From contig PHEB01000001.1 of NCBI GenBank assembly GCA_002842735.1, positions 124,001-188,000 of the forward strand: a stretch of 64,000 nucleotides of DNA. The letters run 5' to 3'. How positions within the stretch are numbered: the stretch's first letter is position 1; every line of letters begins with the position of its first letter. The DNA is from Alphaproteobacteria bacterium HGW-Alphaproteobacteria-7. Its GTDB lineage: Bacteria; Pseudomonadota; Alphaproteobacteria; Sphingomonadales; Sphingomonadaceae. The position numbers were made by a program, and so were the translations under genes. Of the stretch, positions 38,116-48,230 are shown piece by piece. Under the pieces are notes generated by a model, which searched no databases, was not told the origin of the DNA, and was given only the letters and a program-made list of their open reading frames with translations.

Positions 38116-39075
38116 TTGCGCATCATTTTCATGGGAACACCCGATTTCGCGGTTCCAGCGCTGCAAGCCCTGAACGCGGCGGGGCATGATATTGCCTGCG
38201 TCTATACCCAGCCGCCGCGCGCTGCGGGCCGGGGCAAGCAGCTGCGCGCATCGCCGGTGCAGGTTGCGGCTGAGGCCTTGGGGCTGATGGTGCGATCGCC
38301 GGTGTCACTGAAGAACGCCGAGGAGCAGGCCGCGTTTGCCGCGCTGAACGCCGATGTCGCGGTGGTGGCCGCTTACGGTTTGATCCTGCCGCAGGCGGTG
38401 CTGGATGCCGCTGCGCATGGCTGCCTCAACATCCACGCCAGCCTGCTGCCGCGCTGGCGCGGGGCGGCGCCGATCCACCGCGCGGTGATGGCGGGCGATG
38501 CGGAGACCGGCGTTACGATCATGCAGATGGAAGCCGGGCTGGATACCGGGCCGATGCTGCACAAGGTGCGCGTGCCCGTGGGGCGCAAGACCACCGGCGG
38601 ACTGACCGAAGAACTCGCCGCCTTGGGGGCCAAGGCGATGGTTGCCGTGCTGGCCGATCTTACGGCTTTCGCGCCAGAGGTGCAGGACGACAGCGCCGCC
38701 ATCTACGCGCCCAAGATCGACAAGGCCGAGGCGAAGATCGACTGGGCCGAGCCTGCCGCAGTGATCGAACGCAAGGTGCGCGCCCTGGCCCCGTTTCCCG
38801 GCGCGTGGTTTGCGTTGGAGGGCGAGCGGGTGAAGTTGCTGCTGGCTGAAACGGTGGTGAGTCCTCGCGCAGGCGGGGACCTCGTGCCAGACGCGGGAGG
38901 CTCCCGCCTGCGCGGGAGTTCGCAAATTGGCACGGTGCTGGACGATAATTTCGCCATCGCCTGCGGGGACGGCGCGCTACGCCCGCTAAAGCTCCAGCGC
39001 GCGGGCAAGCCGGCCATGTCGCGCGAAGACTTCCTGCGTGGGCGGCCGGTGGCGGCGGGCACGGTGCTGGTATGA
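38116..39075 (+). CDS. fmt: methionyl-tRNA formyltransferase (TTG start) containing an in-frame palindromic repeat
   Basis: [40 protein letters not shown]...[24 protein letters not shown]; repeat encodes [24 protein letters not shown]. Confidence 0.95.
   Translation: MRIIFMGTPDFAVPALQALNAAGHDIACVYTQPPRAAGRGKQLRASPVQVAAEALGLMVRSPVSLKNAEEQAAFAALNADVAVVAAYGLILPQAVLDAAAHGCLNIHASLLPRWRGAAPIHRAVMAGDAETGVTIMQMEAGLDTGPMLHKVRVPVGRKTTGGLTEELAALGAKAMVAVLADLTAFAPEVQDDSAAIYAPKIDKAEAKIDWAEPAAVIERKVRALAPFPGAWFALEGERVKLLLAETVVSPRAGGDLVPDAGGSRLRGSSQIGTVLDDNFAIACGDGALRPLKLQRAGKPAMSREDFLRGRPVAAGTVLV
38857..38924 (+). repeat. GTGAG..-type double-hairpin palindromic repeat, copy B (in frame inside fmt)
   Basis: gtgagtcctcgcgcaggcggggacctcgtgccagacgcgggaggctcccgcctgcgcgggagttcgc aligns to copy A along its length. 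Confidence 0.93.
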
Positions 39076-39085
39076 GCCTGACGGA

Positions 39086-39835
39086 ATGACCCGCTTCGCG
39101 CTCACCCTCGAATTTGACGGCACGCCGTTCCACGGGCTGCAACGCCAGTCCAACGGGCCGAGCGTGCAGCAATCGGTCGAAACCGCGCTGCACCGCATCA
39201 CCGGTGAACACGCCACGCTCCACAGCGCCGGGCGCACCGATGCGGGGGTGCACGCGCTGGGGATGCGATCCCATGTCGACCTTGAAAAAGACATCACCGC
39301 GTTCCGATTGATGGGGGCGCTGAATGCCCACCTGCGGCCTGATCCGATTGCGGTCACAGCTTGCGAGATTGTGCCGGACGATTGGCACGCGCGCTTTTCC
39401 TGCACAGGCAGGCGCTATCTCTACCGCATCGTCAACCGCCGCGCACCGCTCGCCTTGCAGCGCGATCGGGCGTGGCAGGTGGCGACCCCGCTGGATGCCG
39501 ACGCGATGCACCATGCTGCGCAGGTGCTGGTGGGGCGGCATGATTTCACTACCTTCCGATCCATCCATTGTCAGGCAGCCGATCCGGTCAAGACGCTCGA
39601 CCGGCTCGACGTTGAGCGGGTTGGTGAGGACGTGCACATCCACGCCGCCGCGCGTTCGTTCCTGCATCATCAGGTGCGCAGCATGGTCGGGTGCCTCAAA
39701 CTGGTGGGCACCGGAACGTGGGACTCCGCCCGCCTCGCCGCCGCGCTGGCCGCGCGGGATCGCGGCGCATTGGGCCTGAACGCACCGCCGCATGGGTTAT
39801 ATTTTGTCGAGGCGGTTTACCCAACGTCACCCTAG
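39086..39835 (+). CDS. truA: tRNA pseudouridine(38-40) synthase
   Basis: [32 protein letters not shown]...[20 protein letters not shown]. Confidence 0.95.
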   Translation: MTRFALTLEFDGTPFHGLQRQSNGPSVQQSVETALHRITGEHATLHSAGRTDAGVHALGMRSHVDLEKDITAFRLMGALNAHLRPDPIAVTACEIVPDDWHARFSCTGRRYLYRIVNRRAPLALQRDRAWQVATPLDADAMHHAAQVLVGRHDFTTFRSIHCQAADPVKTLDRLDVERVGEDVHIHAAARSFLHHQVRSMVGCLKLVGTGTWDSARLAAALAARDRGALGLNAPPHGLYFVEAVYPTSP

Positions 39836-39841
39836 CCACCA

Positions 39842-39938
39842 CGTCATTGCGAGCGTAGCGAAGCAATCCAGCCCCGCATTTGCTGGCCAGTCCCGCGCCT
39901 GCTGGATTGCCACGGAGCCTGCGGCCACGCGCAATGAC
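39842..39938. repeat. CGTCATTGCGAG-type palindromic repeat, copy 4
   Basis: CGTCATTGCGAGCGTAGCGAAGCAATCCAG...CTGGATTGCCACGGAGCCTGCGGCCACGCGCAATGACG. Confidence 0.93.
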
Positions 39939-39957
39939 GAAATCGAGGATCGAACTT

Positions 39958-41067
39958 ATGACCACCGGAAAACAGCTTTTCACCACCCTCACCGCCGACG
40001 GCAAATTGACGCTCGAAGTGGCCGAGGCCACCTTCCCCGCGCCCACCGGCAATCAGGTGCTGGTCAAGATGGAGGCCGCGCCGATCAACCCGTCCGATCT
40101 GGCGATCCTCACCAGCGCGGCCGATTTCGACAATGCCCAATACACCCCCGGCAAGGTGGTGGCGACCATGCCCGAACCGTTCCTGTCGGGCCAGAAAGGC
40201 CGCCACGGCCAGCGCCTGCCTGCGGGCAACGAAGGCGCAGGCACCGTGGTCGCCTGCGGTGATAGCGACATGGCAAAGGCGCTGATGGGCACGCGCGTCG
40301 CCTGCGTTCCGGGCAGCGCGTTCAGCCAATATGCCATTGCCGATGCGATGATGTGCCTGCCGCTGGGCGATCATTCTTCCGAGGAAGGCGCGTCGAGCTT
40401 CGTCAACCCGATGACCGCTCTGGCCTTCGTCGAAACCGCGAAGCTGGAAGGCCATTCCGCGATCATCCACCTCGCCGCCGCGTCCAACCTCGGCCAGATG
40501 CTCAATCGGATCTGCATCGAAGACGGGATGAAGCTGGTCAACATCGTGCGCCGCGATGAACACGTCGAACTGCTCAAATCGCAGGGCGCGCAATATGTCG
40601 TGAACTCGTCCGCCCCGACCTACATGGCCGATCTGCGCGCGGCGATTAAGGAAACCGGCGCGTTCCTCGGCTTTGATCCGATTGGCGGCGGGCAAAACTC
40701 CGACCATGTGCTGAAAGCGATGGAGCAGGTCGCATCCAGCCAGATGACCGAGTTTTCGCGCTACGGATCGAACCAGGACAAGAAGATGTATATGTACGGG
40801 CGGCTTGACCTGTCGCCGACGATCCTGACGCCTTCCTATGGCCTGCAATGGAGTGTTGCGGGCTGGTTGCTGACCCCGTTCCTGCAACGTGCGGGCATGG
40901 AAACCGTGGTGCGGCTGCGCACGCGGGTGCAGCAGAACCTCACCACCACCTTCGCTTCGCATTACAAGGCGAAGGTGACGCTGGAAGGAATGCTGGAGAA
41001 GGACGTGATCAGCGATTACCGCCAGATGAAAACCGGCGAGAAATATCTGGTTACGCCCTGGGGCTGA
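39958..41067 (+). CDS. zinc-binding/quinone-type alcohol dehydrogenase family protein
   Basis: VLVKMEAAPINPSDLAIL...GNEGAGTVVACGDS...HLAAASNLGQMLNRIC; MDR fold. Confidence 0.9.
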   Translation: MTTGKQLFTTLTADGKLTLEVAEATFPAPTGNQVLVKMEAAPINPSDLAILTSAADFDNAQYTPGKVVATMPEPFLSGQKGRHGQRLPAGNEGAGTVVACGDSDMAKALMGTRVACVPGSAFSQYAIADAMMCLPLGDHSSEEGASSFVNPMTALAFVETAKLEGHSAIIHLAAASNLGQMLNRICIEDGMKLVNIVRRDEHVELLKSQGAQYVVNSSAPTYMADLRAAIKETGAFLGFDPIGGGQNSDHVLKAMEQVASSQMTEFSRYGSNQDKKMYMYGRLDLSPTILTPSYGLQWSVAGWLLTPFLQRAGMETVVRLRTRVQQNLTTTFASHYKAKVTLEGMLEKDVISDYRQMKTGEKYLVTPWG

Positions 41068-41090
41068 TTCAACGCACCGCCGCTGCCGGG

Positions 41091-41120
41091 CATTCAGGAA
41101 GCCGTGACGGTTCCTGAATG
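41091..41120. terminator. 10-bp perfect inverted repeat 3' of dehydrogenase gene
   Basis: CATTCAGGAA gccgtgacgg TTCCTGAATG; no clear U-tract. Confidence 0.4.
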
Positions 41121-41432
41121 TAGGAGACACATGTGACACTGTCCTGAAACCAAAAACCCGCCCCCCATGCTGCGCCGCGCGCGATCCGGCGCGGCCTGCA
41201 ACCCCGGCTGCGCGCAGAAACGGATTAGGAGAGGGTCGCACAATCATCGAGCCAGACTGCCAGCAGCAAGCCAGGTAGGAAAGGAGGCACTGCTGGCCCG
41301 GAGGGGATGGCAGCTTTCAGGGATGCGGTTGCAGTTGTCGGAGGGCTGGAAGTGGGTGGATTTGCGGCCATCCCTCGTCATCCCGGCGACGGATGGGACG
41401 CAGGGCGGTGCGCACTGCCCGATGAGGCTCTG

Positions 41433-41460
41433 GGCCCCGGCCTTCGCCGGGGTGACGGGA
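41433..41460. repeat. short hairpin repeat GGGCCCCGGCCTTCGCCGGGGTGACGGG, copy 2
   Basis: Matches 27411-27438 with one mismatch in the loop. Confidence 0.75.
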
Positions 41461-41584
41461 ACGTCCGCTTCGGGATCGATTGCTGAACGGCGGTTTTCAG
41501 CGGCGAGAATGCTAGACCGCTTTCGGGATTGCGCATCGACCCCGCTTATGATTGCTGATGGGTGGATTCCCGCCATTCTCTCAA

Positions 41585-41677
41585 TCGTCGCCCCGTGCTT
41601 GACACGGGGCTTGGCTTCCTTGTTTCGACACCATCGAAGGAGAAAAGCCTGACCCCGTGTCAAGCACGGGGCGACGA
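41585..41677. repeat. 25-bp perfect inverted repeat TCGTCGCCCCGTGCTTGACACGGGG..CCCCGTGTCAAGCACGGGGCGACGA
   Basis: Arms at 41585-41609 and 41653-41677. Confidence 0.93.
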
Positions 41678-41753
41678 ATCTTGGAAAGTCGTGAATGTGG
41701 TCGCTAGCCGAATCTCAGCTTTTAGCGAGATTTCCGAAAAAGCCGCCGCCCCC

Positions 41754-42740
41754 TCACCCCCCGTCAAACGCCGCCTGCACCGCTGCCGCATCGCTAATCC
41801 CGCCCGCGATCAGCACCATCAGCAGCACCCGCGCCTTGGCCGGGCCGAGCGCGCGGGCTGCCACCAGCCCCAGCGCATCGTCATCCACTTCGACATTGCG
41901 GTCGACGATGCCTTCGTCCACCCGGCTTGATCGCACCACCGGCACGCCTGCCGCCGCTGCCTCGGCCAGCGCGGCGATCACGCAGGCGGGCGCGTTGCCC
42001 TGCCCCATTCCGGCGAGCACAATCCCCTTGCATCCGATGCCGAGCAGTGCCTTGACCGGTTGTTCATCCATCCCGGCGCCCGCGGTCAGGATCGCCACGC
42101 GCGGCAGCGTAGCGGGCCATGCAAAGCGCGCACGTTCGCCCAATCTGTGCGGCGGGCCGAACCAGTCGAGACGCGCCGGGGTCACGCGCGCAATGCTCCC
42201 GCGCGGAAAGCTTTTGAATGCATCGATGCTGCTCGTCGCCGCCTTGCGAGCATCGCGCGCCGCCAGCACGCCGTCACCCATCACCAGCAACACGCCGCGC
42301 CCCGCCGCCGCAGGGTCGCTCACCACCCGCACCGCATTGGCGAAATTGCGCATCCCGTCCGCCCCCACCGCATCGGCAGGCCGCATCGCGCCGACCAGCA
42401 CAACCGGCTTGCCCGCAGGCAGGGTGAGATCGAGCAGGAACGCGGTTTCCTCCGCCGTATCCGTGCCGTGGGTGATGATAACGCCGGTAATCGCGGGATC
42501 GGCGAGCGCGCCCGCGCAGGCCGCGTGCAGCGCCTGCCACTGCGGCCAGCCGATGTCCTGCGAACCGATCTGCGCGATGTCCTGCGGGATCAACTCCGCG
42601 TCGAGGCCCAGCCCGGCCAGATTGCCCAGCATGGCATCAAGCGACAATCCGCCGGGTTGATAGGCCGCGCTGGTGGCGCTTTCCGCCGCGCCGGCAATCG
42701 TGCCGCCGGTGCCCAGAACAAGAATGCGCGGGTTGGTCAT
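41754..42740 (-). CDS. L-asparaginase family protein
   Basis: ILVLGTGGTIAGAAES...GVIITHGTDTAEETAFLLDLTL. Confidence 0.94.
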   Translation of the reverse strand: MTNPRILVLGTGGTIAGAAESATSAAYQPGGLSLDAMLGNLAGLGLDAELIPQDIAQIGSQDIGWPQWQALHAACAGALADPAITGVIITHGTDTAEETAFLLDLTLPAGKPVVLVGAMRPADAVGADGMRNFANAVRVVSDPAAAGRGVLLVMGDGVLAARDARKAATSSIDAFKSFPRGSIARVTPARLDWFGPPHRLGERARFAWPATLPRVAILTAGAGMDEQPVKALLGIGCKGIVLAGMGQGNAPACVIAALAEAAAAGVPVVRSSRVDEGIVDRNVEVDDDALGLVAARALGPAKARVLLMVLIAGGISDAAAVQAAFDGG

Positions 42741-42833
42741 CCGCCTGCCCTACTCATCCGCGCCCGCCAGCGCCAGCACCAGAAGGCAATTGCATTTGCG
42801 CAAACCTGCGTTAGAGAGCGCATCCGCATAGTG

Positions 42834-42909
42834 GGGCGGTTAGCTCAGTTGGTAGAGCATCTCGTTTACACCGAGAGGGTCAGCGGTTCGAGCCCGTTAC
42901 CGCCCACCA
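42834..42909 (+). tRNA. tRNA-Val (anticodon TAC)
   Basis: GGGCGGTTAGCTCAGTTGGTAGAGCATCTCGTTTACACCGAGAGGGTCAGCGGTTCGAGCCCGTTACCGCCCACCA; complete cloverleaf, encoded CCA. Confidence 0.97.
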
Positions 42910-43021
42910 TATTTTCAGTTGCTTGGTTCGCTTCCCTGAAATTCTCGATGTCCGGCGGTCACTCCACCTGCATTGTCGGGCCCGCAAACTCCCGATACAT
43001 GGCGGCCAAAGGAATATCCCA

Positions 43022-43687
43022 ATGCCCCGTTTTGCCACTGGCGTCGTCAAGTTCCAGCGCGAAGTCTTCCCTGAAAAGCGGGAGCTGTTTGAACAGCTGA
43101 GCGCGGGCCAAAGCCCCGAAGCGCTGTTCATCACCTGCTCGGATAGCCGGATCGAAACCGCGATGATCACCCAGACCGATCCGGGCGACCTGTTCATCTG
43201 CCGCAATGCGGGCAACATCGTGCCCCCGCACACCAACGAAACCGGCGGGATGACCGCATCGATCGAATTTGCCATCGGCGCGCTTCATATTCCGCACATT
43301 GTCATCTGCGGGCATACCGAATGCGGCGCGATGGCAGGCGCGATGAACCGCGCGGGGCTGACAGGCCTGCCCCACGTCAGCAAATGGTTGGGCTTTGTGC
43401 AGGGTGCGATCGATATCGTCGAGGCGATGGGTGCTGGCCTTGATCCCGAGGCAAAGATGCGGATGCTGCTGGAGCAGAACGTGATCCTGCAATTGCAGCA
43501 CATCAAAACCCACCCGACCGTTGCGGTTGCCTTGGCACAAAAGGAAGTCCGGCTGCACGGCTGGGTATATGATATCGCAACCGGGCAGGTGGCAGCCTAC
43601 GACGAAGCGACCGAAAGCTGGTTACCGGTTGAAGATCACTATGCCGCTGAACTTGCTGCAGCGGCGATGGAAAGCCACCACTGCTGA
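43022..43687 (+). CDS. beta-class carbonic anhydrase
   Basis: ALFITCSDSRIETAMITQTDPGDLFICRNAGNIVPP...HIVICGHTECGAM. Confidence 0.95.
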   Translation: MPRFATGVVKFQREVFPEKRELFEQLSAGQSPEALFITCSDSRIETAMITQTDPGDLFICRNAGNIVPPHTNETGGMTASIEFAIGALHIPHIVICGHTECGAMAGAMNRAGLTGLPHVSKWLGFVQGAIDIVEAMGAGLDPEAKMRMLLEQNVILQLQHIKTHPTVAVALAQKEVRLHGWVYDIATGQVAAYDEATESWLPVEDHYAAELAAAAMESHHC

Positions 43688-43771
43688 ATCGCGCCACTTT
43701 CCCATTACACGTTCCTTGATCCTGCGCTTCGACACGCGCATGACCGCGATACGGAAACAGGAGAGCGAGCG

Positions 43772-45751
43772 ATGATGATGGTGGTGCGATATTGGGCAGG
43801 CGCAATGCTCGCCGTGGCCAGCGCGGCGGCGCTGTCAGCGCAGGAAACCGCCGGGCCTCCGGCCGCCAGCGATCCGACCCGCGCCGCGCAGGCCGTCGCA
43901 GCAGCCGCCCTGCCCGCCGAAGGCACGCGCGACGGCGATTTTTCCACCCGCGGCTTTATCGCCACCCGCACCGACCCGATCATCACCGATGCCAGCGGCA
44001 AGCCGGTCTGGAACCTTGCCGCCTATGCCTTTGTCGATGGCCCTGCGCCCGACACTGTCCACCCCAGCCTGTGGCGGCATATGCGCCACCTGAAACACCA
44101 CGGGCTGTATCAGGTGACGGACAATGTCTGGCAGGTGCGCGGCTTTGACCTGTCGAACATGACGATCATTCGCGGGCAGACTGGCTGGATCGTGATCGAC
44201 CCGCTCACCAGCGTCGAAACCGCGCGCGCGGCGATGGAGTTGGTGAACGCGACCCTCGGCCAGCGTACCGTCAGCGCGGTGATCTATTCGCACAGCCATG
44301 CCGACCATTTCGGCGGTGTGCGCGGGGTGGTGGATCCAGCAGACGTTTCCGCAGGCCGCACGCAGGTGATCGCGCCCGAAGGCTTCATGGAAGAAGCCAC
44401 GTCGGAAAATGTCATGGCCGGCGGAGCGATGCTGCGGCGCGCGGCCTATCAGTTTGCCACCGGGATGCCGCCCGGCCCAACTGGCCAGATGGGCAGCGGG
44501 ATCGGCATGGCGGTATCGGGCGGCACGCTGTCGCTGATCGCGCCGACCGCCACCATCGCCGCGACTGGCGAGGCCCGCGAGGTTGACGGTGTGACGCTGG
44601 AATTCCAGATCGTTTCGGGCAGCGAGGCTCCGGCGGAATTCAACGTGTTCGTCGCACCCGAAAAGATCTTCCTCGCCGCTGAAATCGCCACCTGCACGCT
44701 GCACAACATCCTCACCCCGCGCGGCGCCAAGGTGCGCGATACGCGCGCATGGGCGCATTACCTCGACGAAGCGGCCACCCGTTACGGCCCGCAAAGCGAA
44801 GTGGTGATTTCCAGCCATTGCTGGCCGATCTTCGGGCAGGCGGAAGGCACCGCATGGCTCACCGCGCAGCGCGACAATTATCGCTGGCTGCACGATCAGA
44901 CCGTGCGGCGCATGAACCGGGGTGAGACGATGGGCGAGATTGCCGAGGCATTGTCCGCCGCGCCGCCGCCGGGGTTGGGCGATGAATGGGCGACGCATGG
45001 CTATTACGGAACGGTCAGCCACAATTCCAAGGCGATCTATCAGTTCTACCTCGGCTGGTATGATGCGGTGCCCGCCAACCTCCACGCTCACCCGCCGGTG
45101 GAGCGCGCCGCGCGGCTGATCGCGGCATTGGGCGGCGCGGATCGCACGCTGGCGCTGGCGCGCGGCGCGATGGCGACGGGGGATTACCGCTGGGCATCCG
45201 ACCTCCTGCAAAATCTGGTTTTTGCCGCGCCTGACAATGCGGCGGCCACGGCATTGCTGGCCGAAAGTTATGAACAGCAGGGCTTTCAGGCTGAAAGCGC
45301 GATTTGGCGTAACCAGTTCCTCGCCGCCGCGCGCGATCTGCGACAGGGCAGCACACCAAGATCAGCGGCGCAGAGCACCGATCTGATCGCCGCGATTGCC
45401 ACCGCCGAACTGCTCGATTCCGCTGCCACCCGGTTTGCGCCGGAGCGGTTCGGCGCGCGCAAGCTGACCGTCGCGCTCGACCTGACAGACCGCAAGGAAC
45501 AGGCGATGCTCGAAGCCAATGGAAGCGTGCTGATCGGGCGGGTCGGCGCATTGCCCGCCGCGCCCCCCGCCATACCCGACATTACCGTTCGCGGCCCGCG
45601 TGCGCTGTTGCTGGCGATGCTGTTTCTGAAACAGCCGGTCGCCGCGATGCAAAAAGCCGGGCTTCAGGTCGAAGGCGATGCCGCCGCGCTGCAACACCTG
45701 ATCGATGCGCTTGATCCGGTGCCGCAGGGCTTTGACATCGTAATGCCCTAG
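43772..45751 (+). CDS. alkyl/aryl-sulfatase (MBL fold)
   Basis: YQVTDNVWQVRGFDLSNMTIIRGQTGWIVIDPLTSVETARAAMELV..IYSHSHADHFGGVRGVV; secreted N-terminus. Confidence 0.94.
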   Translation: MMMVVRYWAGAMLAVASAAALSAQETAGPPAASDPTRAAQAVAAAALPAEGTRDGDFSTRGFIATRTDPIITDASGKPVWNLAAYAFVDGPAPDTVHPSLWRHMRHLKHHGLYQVTDNVWQVRGFDLSNMTIIRGQTGWIVIDPLTSVETARAAMELVNATLGQRTVSAVIYSHSHADHFGGVRGVVDPADVSAGRTQVIAPEGFMEEATSENVMAGGAMLRRAAYQFATGMPPGPTGQMGSGIGMAVSGGTLSLIAPTATIAATGEAREVDGVTLEFQIVSGSEAPAEFNVFVAPEKIFLAAEIATCTLHNILTPRGAKVRDTRAWAHYLDEAATRYGPQSEVVISSHCWPIFGQAEGTAWLTAQRDNYRWLHDQTVRRMNRGETMGEIAEALSAAPPPGLGDEWATHGYYGTVSHNSKAIYQFYLGWYDAVPANLHAHPPVERAARLIAALGGADRTLALARGAMATGDYRWASDLLQNLVFAAPDNAAATALLAESYEQQGFQAESAIWRNQFLAAARDLRQGSTPRSAAQSTDLIAAIATAELLDSAATRFAPERFGARKLTVALDLTDRKEQAMLEANGSVLIGRVGALPAAPPAIPDITVRGPRALLLAMLFLKQPVAAMQKAGLQVEGDAAALQHLIDALDPVPQGFDIVMP

Positions 45752-45760
45752 GGTCAGGCT

Positions 45761-48142
45761 CTAGAACGAACACTCCGCGCCAGATGCCGCGTCATCACGG
45801 GTGATTTCGCTGATCTGGAGCGTGAATGCGCCCTGCGAGGCGAAGTTCAGGTTGCCGCCCGCAGCGCCCAGACAGACGCTGGTCAACACCATTTCGCGCC
45901 AGCCCTTGCCCTCGGCAACCGCCATTGGCTGGGTGATGTCGAACGCGGCGGCGCCTGCGCTGACAGTGACCGACGCGGTCGGGCGCGCGGTCACCTGATA
46001 GGCGATCCGCCACGCCGCGCCGCTGTCCGGCCCGGTCAGCGCCAGCTTCGCGCCGGGCGCAAAGGCGATGCGGCGCGCGTCTTCCTGCGCCTTGCGATCG
46101 ATGCCGGTGGCGGTGATGCCGCTGCCCACACCGCGCAGGTCGGGCAGCAGCGCGTTATCCGCCACAGCCTGCACCTGCATACCGAGCTTCCCGTTTGCAA
46201 ACCACGTCGCGCCGGTATCGATGGTGAGCGCATCGCACGTCTCATCCAGCGGCGCGAGCTGCGCGCTTGCGGTCAGATCAAGCCCATAGCCGCGCGGAAA
46301 CAGCGCGCCTTGGGGCCCGTTGACCGGGGTGCCTTCGCAAGTTGCGGGCCAGCTGAATGACAGCCGCCCCGTGGCCGGGTGCTGACCGAACAGCACATCG
46401 GCCACGCCTGCCCCTTCGCTACCCGGAAGCCATGCGGCGACAAACGCGTCGGCGGCGTTCAATTCGCGGTTCATCCACAGCGGGCGGCCTGAAAGGAACA
46501 CCGCCACCGTCGGCACGCCGCGCTCACGATAGGATTTGATCAGCGCAAGCCCTTCTTCATCGCGAAACGCCAGATCCTTACGGTCACCGACAAATTCGGC
46601 ATAGGGTTCTTCGCCAAACACCACGATCGCAACATCGGGTTTGCCGGTCGAAACGCCATCAACCGCCAGCATCGCCTCACCGCCGACAGCCTTCACGGCG
46701 GCTGCGATCCCGCCATAGATCGAAGTTGCGCCGGGGAAATCAGCCGGGGTCAGATCGCCCCCGCCCTGCCAGGTGATTGTCCACCCGCCCGCCTGCTGCG
46801 CGATGTTGTCTGCCGCGCTGCCTGCCACTTCGATCCGCGCGCCCGGCTTCAGCGGCAACACGCCGTGGTTCTTGAGCAACACCTGCGATTTGGCCACCGC
46901 TTCGCGCGCAATGGCGCGGTGTTCGGGTGAACCCAACAGTTCCCAGCGTCCACCATAGGCGCGCGCCGATGGTTTTACCTCACCATCAAAAATGCCGATT
47001 TGCTGCTTTAATCGCAGCACCCGCAGCACCGCTTCATCCAGCCGCGCCATCGGGATCGCGCCATCCTTGACCTGCGCGGTAAGCGACGCATGGAGCGCCT
47101 TCCAGTCTTCAGGCACCATGTAGACATCGAGACCCGCCAGCAGCGCCTGCGGGCAATCGGAATTGGTGCAGCCGGTGACTTGCCCATGCCCGTTCCAGTC
47201 GCCAACCACCAGGCCCTCAAACCCAAGATTGCCGCGCAACTCGCCGGTCAACAGCGGGCCATTGCCGTGCATCTTGGTGCCATTGATCGAATTGAAGCTG
47301 GCCATCACGCTGGCAACGCCCGCGCCGATTGCGGCAGGATAGGGCGCGGCGTGGATCGCCATCAATTCGGCCAGATCGCCGTTGACATCGCCCTGATCCA
47401 CACCCTGCGCGGTGCCGCCGTCACCAAAGAAATGCTTGGCCGTCGCTGCGACCTTGCCCGCGCCAAGGAACCCCGGTTCGCCCGGGCGGCCTTGCAGCCC
47501 TTCGACCATCGCCGCGCCAAGGCGGCTGACCAGCGCCGGGTCTTCGGAATAGCTTTCGTATGTCCGGCCCCAGCGATCATCCCGCGCCACCGCGATGGTG
47601 GGGGCGAATGTCCAGTCGATCCCGGTTACTTCGATCTCAACCGCCGTCGCCGCGCCGATCCGGCGGATCAGGTCAGTATCGCCGGTCGCGCCCAGCGCGA
47701 TGTTGTGCGGAAAAATGGTCGCGCCGATGATATTGGCATGGCCGTGCACAGCATCGGTCGCCCACACCGCCGGGATAGCCGGTTCACCATCGGGCAGCGG
47801 CGCGGTGGACGCTTCCCAATATGCATCGACCAGCTTGAGCCATTCGGGCGCAGGGGCCTTGTCATCCCCGCCGGGGCCGGAATTGCCGCCATTAAGGATC
47901 GTGCCGAACCGATATTGCCGCACGTCGTCCGGCGTGATTGATCCGATATCGGGCATCACCAGCTGCGCAACCTTGCGTTCAACGCTCATGCGCGCAAGCA
48001 GCGCTTCGGGCGCGTTGGCGCCAGCTTGAACGGCAGCGTTGGTGCCGCTTACTTCGACCGGCGGCGCACCTGCGCATCCCGCCAACAACGCAGCAAGTCC
48101 CACACCGCAGGCCAACCGCCCCAGCAATTGTCGTATCATCAA
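45761..48142 (-). CDS. glycoside hydrolase family 3 exo-glucosidase
   Basis: APEWLKLVDAYWEAS...IPAVWATDAVHGHANIIGATIFPHNIALGAT...GLVVGDWNGHGQ; LLAGCAG lipobox. Confidence 0.94.
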   Translation of the reverse strand: MMIRQLLGRLACGVGLAALLAGCAGAPPVEVSGTNAAVQAGANAPEALLARMSVERKVAQLVMPDIGSITPDDVRQYRFGTILNGGNSGPGGDDKAPAPEWLKLVDAYWEASTAPLPDGEPAIPAVWATDAVHGHANIIGATIFPHNIALGATGDTDLIRRIGAATAVEIEVTGIDWTFAPTIAVARDDRWGRTYESYSEDPALVSRLGAAMVEGLQGRPGEPGFLGAGKVAATAKHFFGDGGTAQGVDQGDVNGDLAELMAIHAAPYPAAIGAGVASVMASFNSINGTKMHGNGPLLTGELRGNLGFEGLVVGDWNGHGQVTGCTNSDCPQALLAGLDVYMVPEDWKALHASLTAQVKDGAIPMARLDEAVLRVLRLKQQIGIFDGEVKPSARAYGGRWELLGSPEHRAIAREAVAKSQVLLKNHGVLPLKPGARIEVAGSAADNIAQQAGGWTITWQGGGDLTPADFPGATSIYGGIAAAVKAVGGEAMLAVDGVSTGKPDVAIVVFGEEPYAEFVGDRKDLAFRDEEGLALIKSYRERGVPTVAVFLSGRPLWMNRELNAADAFVAAWLPGSEGAGVADVLFGQHPATGRLSFSWPATCEGTPVNGPQGALFPRGYGLDLTASAQLAPLDETCDALTIDTGATWFANGKLGMQVQAVADNALLPDLRGVGSGITATGIDRKAQEDARRIAFAPGAKLALTGPDSGAAWRIAYQVTARPTASVTVSAGAAAFDITQPMAVAEGKGWREMVLTSVCLGAAGGNLNFASQGAFTLQISEITRDDAASGAECSF

Positions 48143-48170
48143 GCCAGCCCCTCCCTAGGCCGTGTCATTT

Positions 48171-48184
48171 TGAGAACGTTATCA
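48171..48184. promoter_or_regulatory. putative LacI-family operator upstream of GH3 gene
   Basis: TGAGAACGTTATCA; near-perfect dyad with central AACGTT. Confidence 0.55.
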
Positions 48185-48230
48185 ACTTATGCCGAGCCGC
48201 ACCCGCTTTGGCAAGTATCAAGCGCAAGCT

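Noticed and set aside
43772-45751. Alkyl sulfatase as a novel metallo-beta-lactamase
   Set aside because: Sequence organisation fits the known SDS-hydrolase-type alkyl sulfatase family.
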